In this document: piece after piece, positions 45,216-54,649 of the stretch
How the letters are laid out: each line of letters opens with the position of its first letter
Position numbering within the stretch: the first letter of the stretch is position 1
DNA from: Peptoniphilus obesi ph1
Lineage (GTDB): Bacteria > Bacillota > Clostridia > Tissierellales > Peptoniphilaceae
Direction: 5' to 3'
Assembly: GCF_000311865.1 (NCBI RefSeq)
Contig: NZ_HE978580.1
Coordinates: forward strand, 749,425-813,424
DNA: 64,000 nt
The notes under the pieces: generated by a model
What the model saw: only the letters and a program-made list of their open reading frames with translations
The model's database searches: none
What the model was told of the DNA's origin: nothing
Position numbers and translations under genes: made by a program

Positions 45216-45962
45216 TTAGAAAAATTTACTAAGTTTTTCTATTTCTTCCATGTTATTAAGGTCATAAATCAGTGGTGTAACTGTTGCATAGCCTTTTTCT
45301 AGATAAAGTCTGTCGCTTTTATCAATATCACTTGATGGTTTTCTCATTGTTAGGCTTAGGGCAAGTCCATTTTCAGTTTCTTCTGCCTTATATTGGTCCA
45401 TTACAGAACCTCCAACTCTACAAACCTTTATTCCTTTTACTTCTTCGTAAGAAAGTTTTGGAACGTTTATATTTAAAACTTCAACCCTATCTGTCTTATC
45501 ATGTAATTTATTAAAAACGTCAATAGCAATCTTAGCAGCTGCTTTAAATTGAGTTTGATCTCTTGCATATTCTGCTGATACAGCAATTGAATTTAAACCA
45601 AATACATTGGCTTCTACTGCTGCAGATACGGTTCCTGAATATAGGATATCCATCCCAGCATTGTAACCTAGATTTACACCTGAAAAACAATAGTCAAAAT
45701 AATCATGACCAAACACATGCAAGGCTGCTCTTACAGAGTCGGCTGGTGTTCCAGAAACACTGTAACAAGGGCAATCTATGCCTTTTATTTTAACCTTATT
45801 AAAGTTTAATTTTTCAGTAAGTGTTATAGAGTGGCTCTTGCCTGAATTTTCAAATTCTGGAGCAACCATAATTACCTCATGATTTTCTTTAATAAGTGCT
45901 TTTGCCATTGCCTTTATGCCAGGTGCAAAAAATCCATCATCATTCGTAAGAAGTATTTTCAT
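45216..45962 (-). CDS. surE: 5'/3'-nucleotidase SurE
   Basis: 248 residues. The metal-binding N-terminus 'MKILLTNDDGFFAPGIKAMA' (N-D-D) and 'VSGTPADSVRAALHVF' with 'DYCFSGVNLGYNAGMDILYS' are diagnostic. It dephosphorylates nucleoside monophosphates. It is eight bases after walJ and probably cotranscribed with it. Confidence 0.95.
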   Translation of the reverse strand: MKILLTNDDGFFAPGIKAMAKALIKENHEVIMVAPEFENSGKSHSITLTEKLNFNKVKIKGIDCPCYSVSGTPADSVRAALHVFGHDYFDYCFSGVNLGYNAGMDILYSGTVSAAVEANVFGLNSIAVSAEYARDQTQFKAAAKIAIDVFNKLHDKTDRVEVLNINVPKLSYEEVKGIKVCRVGGSVMDQYKAEETENGLALSLTMRKPSSDIDKSDRLYLEKGYATVTPLIYDLNNMEEIEKLSKFF

Positions 45963-45970
45963 TTTTCCTC

Positions 45971-46756
45971 CTATAATTCATACATTTTAGAAGTAGCGTC
46001 TTTTGGAGAAACCTCCATTATATAATCAATTCCCTCTTTAATATTATTTTCATCTAGACTGTCTCTAATAGTCCTAGCTGCAAGTTTCGGGTCATTGTTA
46101 TCCTTTGAAAGATGTGCAAGCATTACAATTTCATTTTTTTTATTTAGTAATTTTTTTAAAATTTCTGCAGCATTATCATTTGACAAGTGACCAAAATTTG
46201 ACATTATTCTTTGCTTAGTTGACCATGGATAAATGCCATTGATAAGCATATCTTTATCGTGATTTGCTTCTATATAATAAAGATTTGAGTCTTTCATCTT
46301 TTCAAGAATATTTTGATCAACTATGCCTGTGTCGGTAACAAGAGATATTTTTTTATCTCCAATGATATTATAACAAGAACCATCTACACAATCGTGAAAG
46401 CTCTTTATAGGTTCTATATAAAGGTCTTTGAAAGTAAAGGACCTATCATTTTCAAAAAAATATAAATTTTCAGACTTTATATCTTTTGTTATTTTTTGCA
46501 TTGCCTGGTAGCTTTCTTGTGTAGTAAAGACTTTTAGATTATGCCTTCTAGATAAAACTCCAGCACCCTTGACATGGTCTAGGTGTTCATGGGTTAGAAA
46601 AATTGCATCTATATCTTTGATATCAACATCAATAGAGTCTAAAAGTTTTTCGATTTGTTTGCCAGATTTTCCAGCATCTATTAAAATTTTTGTATTATTA
46701 TACTCTAGATATTGACAGTTACCTGATGAACTACTTGATAATGAACAAAATTTCAT
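45971..46756 (-). CDS. walJ: MBL-fold metallohydrolase WalJ/YycJ
   Basis: 261 residues. Begins 'MKFCSLSSSSSGNCQYLEYN' and contains the metallo-beta-lactamase motif 'AIFLTHEHLDHVKGAGVLSR' plus 'GHLSNDNAAEILKKLLNKKN', as in YycJ. It is a predicted exonuclease-type member linked to coordination of cell division and DNA replication. In bacilli it ends the walRKHIJ operon; here a plus-strand dehydrogenase gene separates it from walI. Confidence 0.9.
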   Translation of the reverse strand: MKFCSLSSSSSGNCQYLEYNNTKILIDAGKSGKQIEKLLDSIDVDIKDIDAIFLTHEHLDHVKGAGVLSRRHNLKVFTTQESYQAMQKITKDIKSENLYFFENDRSFTFKDLYIEPIKSFHDCVDGSCYNIIGDKKISLVTDTGIVDQNILEKMKDSNLYYIEANHDKDMLINGIYPWSTKQRIMSNFGHLSNDNAAEILKKLLNKKNEIVMLAHLSKDNNDPKLAARTIRDSLDENNIKEGIDYIMEVSPKDATSKMYEL

Positions 46757-46904
46757 TTAATTACCTCCACCAGATAATTTTAACATAGATTTCAACTTTA
46801 ATAAATAAATGAGTTTTATTATCAGGGAACTTATAAATTATGATATTTGATAATATATAATATATAATGTAATTGATGTAAAAATTTTATAAAAAGGAGT
46901 GCTT

Positions 46905-47843
46905 ATGAAAGTAGTTGTATTAGACTTTGGAAATTTAAGTAATAAAGATTTAAATATAGAAGCCCTAAATGCTCTTGGAGATGTTACTATCTATGAGCAT
47001 AATCCACAAACAAGCAAGGAAACTATAGAACTTATTGGAGATAGCCAAATTGTTTTATCAAATTATACAATAATAGATAAAGAAGTAATAGATGCTTGCA
47101 AAAATATAAAATATATTGGCCTATTATCAACAGGTTACAACACTGTCGATGTAAAATATGCAAAAGAAAAAAACATTGTTGTTACAAATGTTCCTGTTTA
47201 TGGATCTGAAATTGTTGGCCAATTTGCAATAGCCATGCTTTTAGAAATTTGCCACAGGGTTGGCTACCATGCAGAAAAGGTTCAAGAAGGAGAATGGTCT
47301 TTTTGGGAATATCCATTGATTGAACTTAATAACAAAACAATGGGCATAGTTGGTTATGGAAATATTGGAGCAGTTACAGCAAATATAGCTAGGGCTCTTG
47401 GTATGAAAATTATTTCCTATACAGCTCATCCAAAAGAAGGAATTGAAGGGGTAGAATTTGTAAGCCTTGATGAACTTTATAAAAGATCTGATGTAATTTC
47501 TCTTCACCTACCTTTATTTGAATCAACTGAAAAGATGATAAACAAGGAATCAATTTCTAAGATGAAAGATGGAGCAATCCTTATAAATGTTTCAAGGGGA
47601 GGACTTGTAAATGAAGAAGATCTTGCAGATGCTTTAAATTCTGGAAAATTATTCGCAGCAGGTCTTGATGTAGTTAGCAAGGAGCCAATCGAAAAAGTCA
47701 ATCCTCTTTTAAAGGCTAAAAACTGTATAATAACTCCTCACATGGCATGGGCAGCAAAAGAAGCAAGACAAAGATTATTAGATACAGCAGTTGATAATGT
47801 TGAAAAATTTTATAAGGGTCATTTAGTAAATACTGTAAATTAA
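46905..47843 (+). CDS. D-2-hydroxyacid dehydrogenase (NAD), hydroxypyruvate/glycerate type
   Basis: 312 residues from the ATG at 46905, preceded by AAGGAG. The Rossmann motif is 'MGIVGYGNIGAVTANIARAL'. The catalytic Arg is in 'ILINVSRGGLVNEEDLADAL', the Glu in 'GLDVVSKEPIEK' and the His in 'CIITPHMAWAAKEARQRL'. It reduces or oxidises small 2-hydroxy acids such as glycerate or hydroxypyruvate. The gene is in opposite orientation between walI and walJ, breaking an otherwise standard wal operon. Confidence 0.88.
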   Translation: MKVVVLDFGNLSNKDLNIEALNALGDVTIYEHNPQTSKETIELIGDSQIVLSNYTIIDKEVIDACKNIKYIGLLSTGYNTVDVKYAKEKNIVVTNVPVYGSEIVGQFAIAMLLEICHRVGYHAEKVQEGEWSFWEYPLIELNNKTMGIVGYGNIGAVTANIARALGMKIISYTAHPKEGIEGVEFVSLDELYKRSDVISLHLPLFESTEKMINKESISKMKDGAILINVSRGGLVNEEDLADALNSGKLFAAGLDVVSKEPIEKVNPLLKAKNCIITPHMAWAAKEARQRLLDTAVDNVEKFYKGHLVNTVN

Positions 47844-47846
47844 AAA

Positions 47847-47874
47847 AGTGGTGGACTAAAAACTGTCCACCACT
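47847..47874. terminator. Bidirectional terminator
   Basis: AGTGGTGGAC / GTCCACCACT perfect stem between the convergent dehydrogenase and walI genes; it overlaps the walI stop. Confidence 0.85.
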
Positions 47875-48707
47875 ATATTTGTGCCATTATCAAATTGTAT
47901 TTTCCAAGCAGGAATCGCCCTTCCCTGCATTACTTTTGTTATATCATCTACATAACCTTGTTCTTCTGGGTCAAAGTAGAAACACTCTTCAATTTTTTTA
48001 ATTTTTTTACCATAAAAATCTTCACTCATGTCCAATAGTTTAAGAAGTGCTTTTGGAGCAGAGTCTATAAGAAGGTCATTTTTTGACTTATCTAAAACCC
48101 TTATCCAGAGCCTATCCATAGAAACTATAACCCCATTTTTAATAATAAAGTTGCAATAAGATCTCTCAATAACAAGTCCATTATATAATTTTGAATAATT
48201 TATATAGACTGTATCTCCACTTTTTTGATAGTAGTCACATTTCATATTATTAGTATCAAAACCACGGTCAATTAAAAACATTTCTACCAGATTTTGTGCT
48301 TGATTGAAGTCAATATCTTTTTTCTCAGTTATATTTATTGAGTTTTCATATATCAATCTTCTAGTATTTATAATACTTAAACTTTCTTTATTAAAATTTA
48401 TCCTTGTAAATTCACTATTTGGATCTTCTATTTTTCCATTCCTATCAAAAAATCTCTTGTTTAAATTTTCCTTATCATAATTTTCAAATTCAACAAGCAT
48501 AGTTGGAAGCTTGATTTTTTTTCTTGGAATTTTGGTATCTACTTCTATGCCAGACTGTTTTAAAAGGCTCACTGTTTCTTTTACAAATTCATCAGAATTA
48601 GTCTTATCTTTTAGGGCAAAATAATTTCCAAGAACATAAAACAATAATATTAAATTTGTAATTACTAAAGCTATTATTAATATTATTTTAGATTTTGACC
48701 AATCCAT
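47856..48707 (-). CDS. walI: WalI (YycI) regulator of the WalK kinase
   Basis: 283 residues. A single N-terminal transmembrane helix ('IILIIALVITNLILLFYVLG') is followed by an extracellular domain of the YycI type. The C-terminus 'MQGRAIPAWKIQFDNGTNIV' is family-like. WalH and WalI form a membrane complex that modulates WalK. It follows walH by one base. Identification rests partly on operon position, as sequence conservation is low. Confidence 0.85.
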   Translation of the reverse strand: MDWSKSKIILIIALVITNLILLFYVLGNYFALKDKTNSDEFVKETVSLLKQSGIEVDTKIPRKKIKLPTMLVEFENYDKENLNKRFFDRNGKIEDPNSEFTRINFNKESLSIINTRRLIYENSINITEKKDIDFNQAQNLVEMFLIDRGFDTNNMKCDYYQKSGDTVYINYSKLYNGLVIERSYCNFIIKNGVIVSMDRLWIRVLDKSKNDLLIDSAPKALLKLLDMSEDFYGKKIKKIEECFYFDPEEQGYVDDITKVMQGRAIPAWKIQFDNGTNIVVDSF

Positions 48708-48708
48708 A

Positions 48709-50058
48709 CTATCTCTCCATTATAAATTTCCCAGTTTTTAGTGAAAAGAAAAATTCTCTTTGCATAAAATCAATTCTTATAGCCTTGGTTAAAACTTGCT
48801 TACTTTCATCGTTTATATTTTCGATATAAACTTCTGTAATAGAATCAATATTATTTAAAATATAATTTATTGACTCAGCATTTGGATTTTCTATAAATTT
48901 ATCTTGGTTCCTATAGACAATTTCTTCCAGAGGAACGATACTTATTAAATCAAAATTTTCTTGGTTTTTATCCTTTACTTTCCTATATTCCTGCCTAAAA
49001 GACTTTACATGGTTGGAAAAAATTTCAATTTCTAAATAGGCCTTTGTTTTTTCTGATGCAGGATAGACCAGCATATTATTTTCTTTATAGATAAAAGAAA
49101 TTTTGTAGCCATTTTTGGCATTATCTTCAATTTCTTCGACATCGACAAGTTTTAAATTTTCAACTGTGCCGAGTTTTGAAATAATAAAATCAATCGAATT
49201 ACTTAGAGATGAAAAAAGATTTTGATTATTTGCTTGAAAATCTCCATTATTTACATATTCTATTAATCCATCATCATTAAAGCTTATATACTTATCTCCA
49301 TAACTATAGATTGTGCCACCAGGTCTTGTTATTTGATTTACATAATCTATATCAATATTTAAAAATCTTGTTACTAGACTTGTCTTATATTTTTTATCCA
49401 TGCCAGATATATCTTTTGAATAAGTTAATTTCTCAGATATTATATGGCTATCAAGCCTTGTTAAAACATTTTTATCTATATCATATTTTTCCTTAAAATT
49501 TAAATAAGGAATATACTCATCTAGATTATCCTTGAAAGATTCAATAGTATTTTTGATTTCTAAAAATCCAATATCTTTTTTTATAAAATACCTGTCATTT
49601 CTTTCATAGGCAAGGCAATCTTCTGCTATATAAATCTCTTGCAAATTATTACTATCATCAGAATTTGTAATAATACCAAATAAGTTTGTAGAAGAAAGCA
49701 AGTTATTAGTAAATTGAAATACAATTGATGGTTTGTTCATAAGATTCATATAGGCTTCTGCTGTGATTTCTTCGAAGTCATCTTCTTTTAAATTATTAAA
49801 ATTTTCAAAGATAGAATTTCTATACTGCTTGTAAAGATCATTTGAATCATAAATTACGGTATGGTCATTTTTGGAAAAATTAATGACAGTTTTTTCTGGA
49901 TTAAATAATCTCTTTACTAGACTTTGCCTGTCCTCTTTTGGACTAGAGTAAGACCTAGATAGCTTTGGAAATTTAATCCAAAGTAGGCTTGACTGAAATA
50001 TAGCTAGAGCCACTAAAAAAATTAATAATATATTTAATATAAAATCTTTTTTCTTCAT
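48709..50058 (-). CDS. walH: WalH (YycH) regulator of the WalK kinase
   Basis: 449 residues, close to the usual length of YycH. An N-terminal transmembrane helix ('FILNILLIFLVALAIFQSSL') with the following 'LWIKFPKLSRSYSS' and a large extracellular part are as expected. It adjusts WalK activity with WalI. It lies between walK and walI with gaps of one to eight bases. Low sequence conservation means the call relies on architecture and order. Confidence 0.85.
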   Translation of the reverse strand: MKKKDFILNILLIFLVALAIFQSSLLWIKFPKLSRSYSSPKEDRQSLVKRLFNPEKTVINFSKNDHTVIYDSNDLYKQYRNSIFENFNNLKEDDFEEITAEAYMNLMNKPSIVFQFTNNLLSSTNLFGIITNSDDSNNLQEIYIAEDCLAYERNDRYFIKKDIGFLEIKNTIESFKDNLDEYIPYLNFKEKYDIDKNVLTRLDSHIISEKLTYSKDISGMDKKYKTSLVTRFLNIDIDYVNQITRPGGTIYSYGDKYISFNDDGLIEYVNNGDFQANNQNLFSSLSNSIDFIISKLGTVENLKLVDVEEIEDNAKNGYKISFIYKENNMLVYPASEKTKAYLEIEIFSNHVKSFRQEYRKVKDKNQENFDLISIVPLEEIVYRNQDKFIENPNAESINYILNNIDSITEVYIENINDESKQVLTKAIRIDFMQREFFFSLKTGKFIMER

Positions 50059-50066
50059 AAGACCAC

Positions 50067-51848
50067 CTATATAGCTAAAAAGCTCAAGTATACATCAGTT
50101 CCTATACCAAACTTTGATTCAAGTTTAAGATCTCCGCCCATAGATTTAGTAAGATCTCTTGCAATTGATAGACCCAGTCCTGTACCACCCATTTCACGCG
50201 ACCTTGATTTTTCAACCCTGTAAAATCTCTCAAAAATCAGATCAAGATCTTTTTTTGGAATTCCTATTCCATTATCAGAAACGCTGATATAAACATTTTT
50301 AAAATCAGAGTGAGCAGCAATCTTTATTACGCCAAATGGTTTGGTGTATTTTATAGCATTTGAGATAATATTAATTAAAACCCTATCAAGGCTATCCATA
50401 TCTGCTAGGATATTTTTTATATCCATATCAACATCGAGAATAATCTTGTGGTGTTTATTTCTGATTAAAAGATCTAGATGGTCTAAAGCTAAACTTATAG
50501 CTTCATAAGTATCTATTGATTCTTTTTTGATTTTATAAGAACCATAGTCTATATCTGATAATTGTAGCAGGTCAGTTACAAGATTTGACATCCTGTTACT
50601 TTCGTTGTTTATGACTTCTAGAAATTTTATCTCTTGTGGATTTAAATTACTTTGATCTAGCAAGGTTTCTGAATATGTTTTTATAGAAGTTATTGGTGTT
50701 TTTAGTTCGTGAGAAACATTGGCAACAAAATCTTTTCTCATATTATCTAGATTATGTTCTTTTGTAATATCTTGAAAAACGATAATTATACCAAGATCAG
50801 AATAATTTTCTAGCCTGTAAGGAGCATATTTTATCTTATAGAATTTATTATCAATTTCTAGTTCGCTCTCGCCTTCTAAACTTTCAAGTTTTGCATAATC
50901 AACAAAGATATTTAATTTAGAAAGGTCAAAAAACCTATTTTCAAAATTTTCATCAAGATTTAAAATTTTTCTTGCTATTGGATTTGCATGGATGAGTTTG
51001 TTTTCATTATTTATTGCAAGAACACCCTCTGCCATGTAATTAAAAATTGTATTTAATTTAGATTTTTCTAATTCAGTTTGAGAAATTGTTTTATTTAATT
51101 CCTTGGTCAAATAGTTAAACATGTGGCCCAGGTTACCAATTTCATCATTAGATTTTACATCTACTCTTTGATTAAAATCACCCTTTGCCATCAAGGAGGC
51201 TTTTTTAGTTACTGTTCTAATTGGTTCTGTAATAGACTTGGCTATAAAATAACCAAGAATGCTTGTAATAACTAAGGCAATCAAGGTAGCATATGTAAGA
51301 ATTGACCTGGCCTTATCGACGACATCATAAACTTCAGAAAGATTTGATGTCATGTATAAAATCCCTTGTATATGACCACTAGATGAAAAAATTGGCTTTA
51401 CCAAATGTTTTGCATTCAACTCATCAATACCACCAATAACAATAGTTTCATCTTCATTTCCCTTAAAGGCATTTAGGATCAAATTTGGCTGCAAGGCCTT
51501 GTGAGTTAAGGCAGATCTTGCCGTATTAATATTTTCAGCATTAGAAGTTGATGAAATAATCACTGGCTTATTATCAACCATAGCTATTGCATAGATGGTA
51601 TCAGATTGAGAAATTTGCCAGGCATTTATAGTCCTATATATCTCATCTTTTTTGGACTGCCAATCTTCATTAGATAAGTAAGCAGAAGTGTTTTCAATAG
51701 AGTCCAAACTTTGTTTCATTTGAGAAGTAACTCTTTGAATTTGAACAACTTCTAACCTATTAATAATAAAGGCACCGACTATTGTCATACAGATTAAGAC
51801 TAGTAAAAAATATATACTTATAAATCTAAATCTTATACTATTAAACAT
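50067..51848 (-). CDS. walK: Sensor histidine kinase WalK (VicK)
   Basis: 593 residues from the ATG at 51848 (GGAGG five bases upstream). The order is a transmembrane helix (about 9-30), an extracellular sensor domain, a second helix (about 183-202), HAMP, PAS ('NTIFNYMAEGVLAINNENKL'), HisKA with phospho-His in 'VANVSHELKTPITSIKTYSE' (about residue 380), and HATPase with 'NIISNAIKYTKPFG', 'SDNGIGIPKKDLDLIFERFY' and 'GGTGLGLSIARDLTKSMGG'. It controls cell-wall metabolism through WalR. One base separates it from walR. Confidence 0.95.
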   Translation of the reverse strand: MFNSIRFRFISIYFLLVLICMTIVGAFIINRLEVVQIQRVTSQMKQSLDSIENTSAYLSNEDWQSKKDEIYRTINAWQISQSDTIYAIAMVDNKPVIISSTSNAENINTARSALTHKALQPNLILNAFKGNEDETIVIGGIDELNAKHLVKPIFSSSGHIQGILYMTSNLSEVYDVVDKARSILTYATLIALVITSILGYFIAKSITEPIRTVTKKASLMAKGDFNQRVDVKSNDEIGNLGHMFNYLTKELNKTISQTELEKSKLNTIFNYMAEGVLAINNENKLIHANPIARKILNLDENFENRFFDLSKLNIFVDYAKLESLEGESELEIDNKFYKIKYAPYRLENYSDLGIIIVFQDITKEHNLDNMRKDFVANVSHELKTPITSIKTYSETLLDQSNLNPQEIKFLEVINNESNRMSNLVTDLLQLSDIDYGSYKIKKESIDTYEAISLALDHLDLLIRNKHHKIILDVDMDIKNILADMDSLDRVLINIISNAIKYTKPFGVIKIAAHSDFKNVYISVSDNGIGIPKKDLDLIFERFYRVEKSRSREMGGTGLGLSIARDLTKSMGGDLKLESKFGIGTDVYLSFLAI

Positions 51849-51849
51849 C

Positions 51850-52536
51850 TTAGCCTCCAAAATAGTAGCCTACGCCACGTTTTGTTAATATATATTTATA
51901 GTCTTTTCCCTTGTCTTCTATCTTTTCTCTAAGTCTTCTGATTGTAACATCGACAGTTCTTATATCTCCGTAGTATTCGTAGTCCCAGACTTCACTTAAA
52001 AGTTCTTCTCTAGATATAACTTGTCCTTTTCTTTCAACAAGATATTTTAATAATTCATATTCTCTTAAAGTTAGATTTATATCTTTACCATCTTTTTTTA
52101 GAGAATATTTATCTAAATCAAGGACAAGGTCTTTTATTTTAATTGTGTTTTGGCCCTTAGTTTCACTCTCAAGACCATTTCTTCTTAAGATAGCCTTAAT
52201 TCTTGCAGTAAGTTCCCTAATAGAAAATGGTTTTACCACATAGTCATCTGCTCCAAGTTCAAGCCCCAAAACCTTATCAACTTCCTCTTGTTTTGCTGTA
52301 AGCATAATTACAGGTGTTTGTGATGTTTTTCTAATTTCTCTTAAAACAGAGAAGCCATCTAGTTTTGGCATCATTATATCTAAAATTATAAGGTCAAACT
52401 TTTGACTTTTAAAAATATCAAGGCACTCTTGTCCGTCATAAGCTGATGTAATTTCGTAGCCTTCGCCTTCTAAATTATATTGGATAATATCATTTATAGC
52501 TTTTTCATCGTCGACTACTAATATTTTTCCCATCAT
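51850..52536 (-). CDS. walR: Response regulator WalR (VicR)
   Basis: 228 residues. The receiver domain has acidic D9-D10 and phospho-Asp53 in 'FDLIILDIMMPKLDGFSVLR', and Lys in 'GADDYVVKPFSIRELTARIK'. An OmpR-type winged helix reads 'LREYELLKYLVERKGQVISR' and 'YYGDIRTVDVTIRRLREKIE', and the C-terminal 'YILTKRGVGYYFGG' is characteristic of WalR. First gene of the walR-walK-walH-walI operon, with AGGAGTG upstream. Confidence 0.96.
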   Translation of the reverse strand: MMGKILVVDDEKAINDIIQYNLEGEGYEITSAYDGQECLDIFKSQKFDLIILDIMMPKLDGFSVLREIRKTSQTPVIMLTAKQEEVDKVLGLELGADDYVVKPFSIRELTARIKAILRRNGLESETKGQNTIKIKDLVLDLDKYSLKKDGKDINLTLREYELLKYLVERKGQVISREELLSEVWDYEYYGDIRTVDVTIRRLREKIEDKGKDYKYILTKRGVGYYFGG

Positions 52537-52653
52537 AAAGTATCACTCCTAGTGGATATATTATATCAAAGATGGAAAAATTTTTTTAGTTTACTTAAGT
52601 CATAAATGGCAATTAAGATGTTAGAATGTTTATAATAAGATTTGAGGGATAAA

Positions 52654-53391
52654 ATGAAAAGAATACACTACCTAGATAGTCTCAGAGGACTTACAATAAT
52701 TTCTATGATTTTCTACCATCTTTTTTATGATTTGGTTTATATTTTTAATGTAGATATAGATTTTTATAAAATAGAAAAAGTTTGGATTTGGCAATTATCA
52801 ATAGCTATTAGCTTTTTCTTGATATCAGGTTTTTCTAGCTATCTAACCAAAAAAGATAAATTACTAAAAAGAGGAATAATATTAAGCCTGATAGGTTTTT
52901 TATTTACGCTTGCAACATATATTTTTGTAAGAGATGAATTAATAATATTTGGAGTCTTAAATGGACTTGGAATTTCTATGATTTTTTGTGGTCTTTTTAA
53001 AGACCAGCTTGATAGGATAGACTATAAATTTTCAATTTTCATTTTTCTTATTTTATTTATAGTGTTTTATAATATTTCATTTGGCTATATAAATTTATTT
53101 TTTAGAAAAATTAGTTTACCAGATTTTTTATATGAGATGAATTTGTTTTTTATTGGATTTAAAGGAAAAGATTTTTATTCATCTGATTACTTTCCATTTT
53201 TACCTTGGAGTTTTATTTATCTAACTGGTTTCTATCTCGGCAAGTGGTTAAAAGAAAAAGATTTTTATAACATATGTGGCAAAGAAAATATAATTTCAAA
53301 AATAGGAAGGCAGTCTTTAAAGATATATATCTTGCATCAAATTGTAATTTTTGGAGCTTTAAGCCTAATCTTTAAAATTTTGGACAAATAA
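52654..53391 (+). CDS. DUF1624/HGSNAT-like acyltransferase membrane protein
   Basis: 245 residues from the ATG at 52654 (GAGGGAT upstream). Starts 'MKRIHYLDSLRGLTIISMIF' with the R-x-x-x-L-D-x-L-R-G opening, followed by several hydrophobic helices. A Tyr/Phe-rich segment 'YFPFLPWSFIYLTGFYLGKW' is typical of DUF1624 (heparan-alpha-glucosaminide N-acetyltransferase catalytic domain). Such proteins transfer acyl groups to sugars or lipids across the membrane; substrate unknown. It diverges from walR. Confidence 0.8.
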   Translation: MKRIHYLDSLRGLTIISMIFYHLFYDLVYIFNVDIDFYKIEKVWIWQLSIAISFFLISGFSSYLTKKDKLLKRGIILSLIGFLFTLATYIFVRDELIIFGVLNGLGISMIFCGLFKDQLDRIDYKFSIFIFLILFIVFYNISFGYINLFFRKISLPDFLYEMNLFFIGFKGKDFYSSDYFPFLPWSFIYLTGFYLGKWLKEKDFYNICGKENIISKIGRQSLKIYILHQIVIFGALSLIFKILDK

Positions 53392-53392
53392 A

Positions 53393-53420
53393 AAAGGAGC
53401 AGATTTTTCTGCTCCTTAAT
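53393..53420. terminator. Bidirectional terminator
   Basis: AAGGAGCAGA / TCTGCTCCTT perfect stem with TTTT loop between the convergent DUF1624 and DAACS genes, A-rich and T-rich on the two flanks. Confidence 0.85.
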
Positions 53421-53433
53421 TTTTTACTATTAA

Positions 53434-54648
53434 TTAATCTTCACTAGGAATTGGTCTTTTTACTATATGTTTGTAGTAAATTTTTTCAACTGCCATTGAT
53501 ATAGCATTATCGCCAGTAACATTTGCAGCTGTACCAAATGAATCTTGGGTTATATAAAGTGATATTAAAATTGTAGCAATTGTACTTTCTGGATCAACTC
53601 CAACAACTGGTAGGAATGGAAGTGCAGACATTACTGCTCCACCAGGAGCTCCTGGTGCTGCTACCATTGCTATACCAAGAATTGATATAAATTTAATAAT
53701 TAAGCCGTAGCTATGTGGAAGATCATACATAAATAAAAGTGTAAATACACAAGATGTAAGTGTGATCATTGAACCTGGCATATGACAAGTTGCACATAGA
53801 GGCATAACAAATTCTCTAATTTGTTTTGAAACTCCAATATTTTTATTACAATTAATATTTACAGGAATTGTTGCAGCACTTGATTGTGTACCAACAGCTG
53901 TAAAGTAAGCAGGAGTTGCTTTTTTGAATGATGTAAAAGGATTTCTACCAGTGTATGTACCAGTAATAATAAACATTGCTAGTAGGTAAAGTAGGTGAAG
54001 TAATATTATACATCCAAATATTTTTATAAATACATTTAATATTGCAAATACAGATCCTGAATAAGCCATGTGGGCAAAGTTTGTAAAGATATAAAAAGGA
54101 AGAGCTGGTATAATTGCTTTTGATAAAACCATAACTATAATTTCATTAAATTCATCTATTATATTATAAAAATATTCTCCCTTATTATGTTGTCTTAAGA
54201 TTGATACACATAGACCAAGTATAAAAGCAAAGACTAAAGCAGATGTTACTTCTAAAATTGGTTCTAGTGGAATTGTAAAGAATGGATCAAGTGAATTAGC
54301 AGATGCATCTTGAACATTTTTTACCATTTCAGCTGATATAAAGCTTGGGAAAATATTTGATGCCATAGTATAAGATAAAGTTCCTGCTATAAGTGTTGAA
54401 CCATAAGATAAAAGCAAAGTTACAAGCAATAATTTTCCAGCACCTTCAGAAAGATCTGCTATACCTTTTGTAACAAAAGCTAGAATCATTAGTGGTATTA
54501 TGAAACCTAAAAATTTACCAAATAAGCCACCAACAGTTACAAGTATTCGAACTCCAACTTCTGGTAAGACTCTACCTACTACAATACCGAGTATTATAGC
54601 AATGATTAATTTAGGGATAAGACCCATATTAAAATTTTTCTTACTCAT
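53434..54648 (-). CDS. Dicarboxylate/amino acid:cation symporter (DAACS), probable serine/threonine uptake
   Basis: 404 residues. DAACS landmarks include the N-terminal 'GLIPKLIIAIILGIVVGRVL', the serine-rich 'TAVGTQSSAATIPVNI' and the later 'GAPGGAVMSALPFLPVVG' and 'NVTGDNAISMAVEKIYYK'. Members take up dicarboxylates, serine or threonine with Na+. It lies one base after sdaAA, so serine is the most likely substrate from context. Confidence 0.88.
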   Translation of the reverse strand: MSKKNFNMGLIPKLIIAIILGIVVGRVLPEVGVRILVTVGGLFGKFLGFIIPLMILAFVTKGIADLSEGAGKLLLVTLLLSYGSTLIAGTLSYTMASNIFPSFISAEMVKNVQDASANSLDPFFTIPLEPILEVTSALVFAFILGLCVSILRQHNKGEYFYNIIDEFNEIIVMVLSKAIIPALPFYIFTNFAHMAYSGSVFAILNVFIKIFGCIILLHLLYLLAMFIITGTYTGRNPFTSFKKATPAYFTAVGTQSSAATIPVNINCNKNIGVSKQIREFVMPLCATCHMPGSMITLTSCVFTLLFMYDLPHSYGLIIKFISILGIAMVAAPGAPGGAVMSALPFLPVVGVDPESTIATILISLYITQDSFGTAANVTGDNAISMAVEKIYYKHIVKRPIPSED

Positions 54649-54649
54649 T

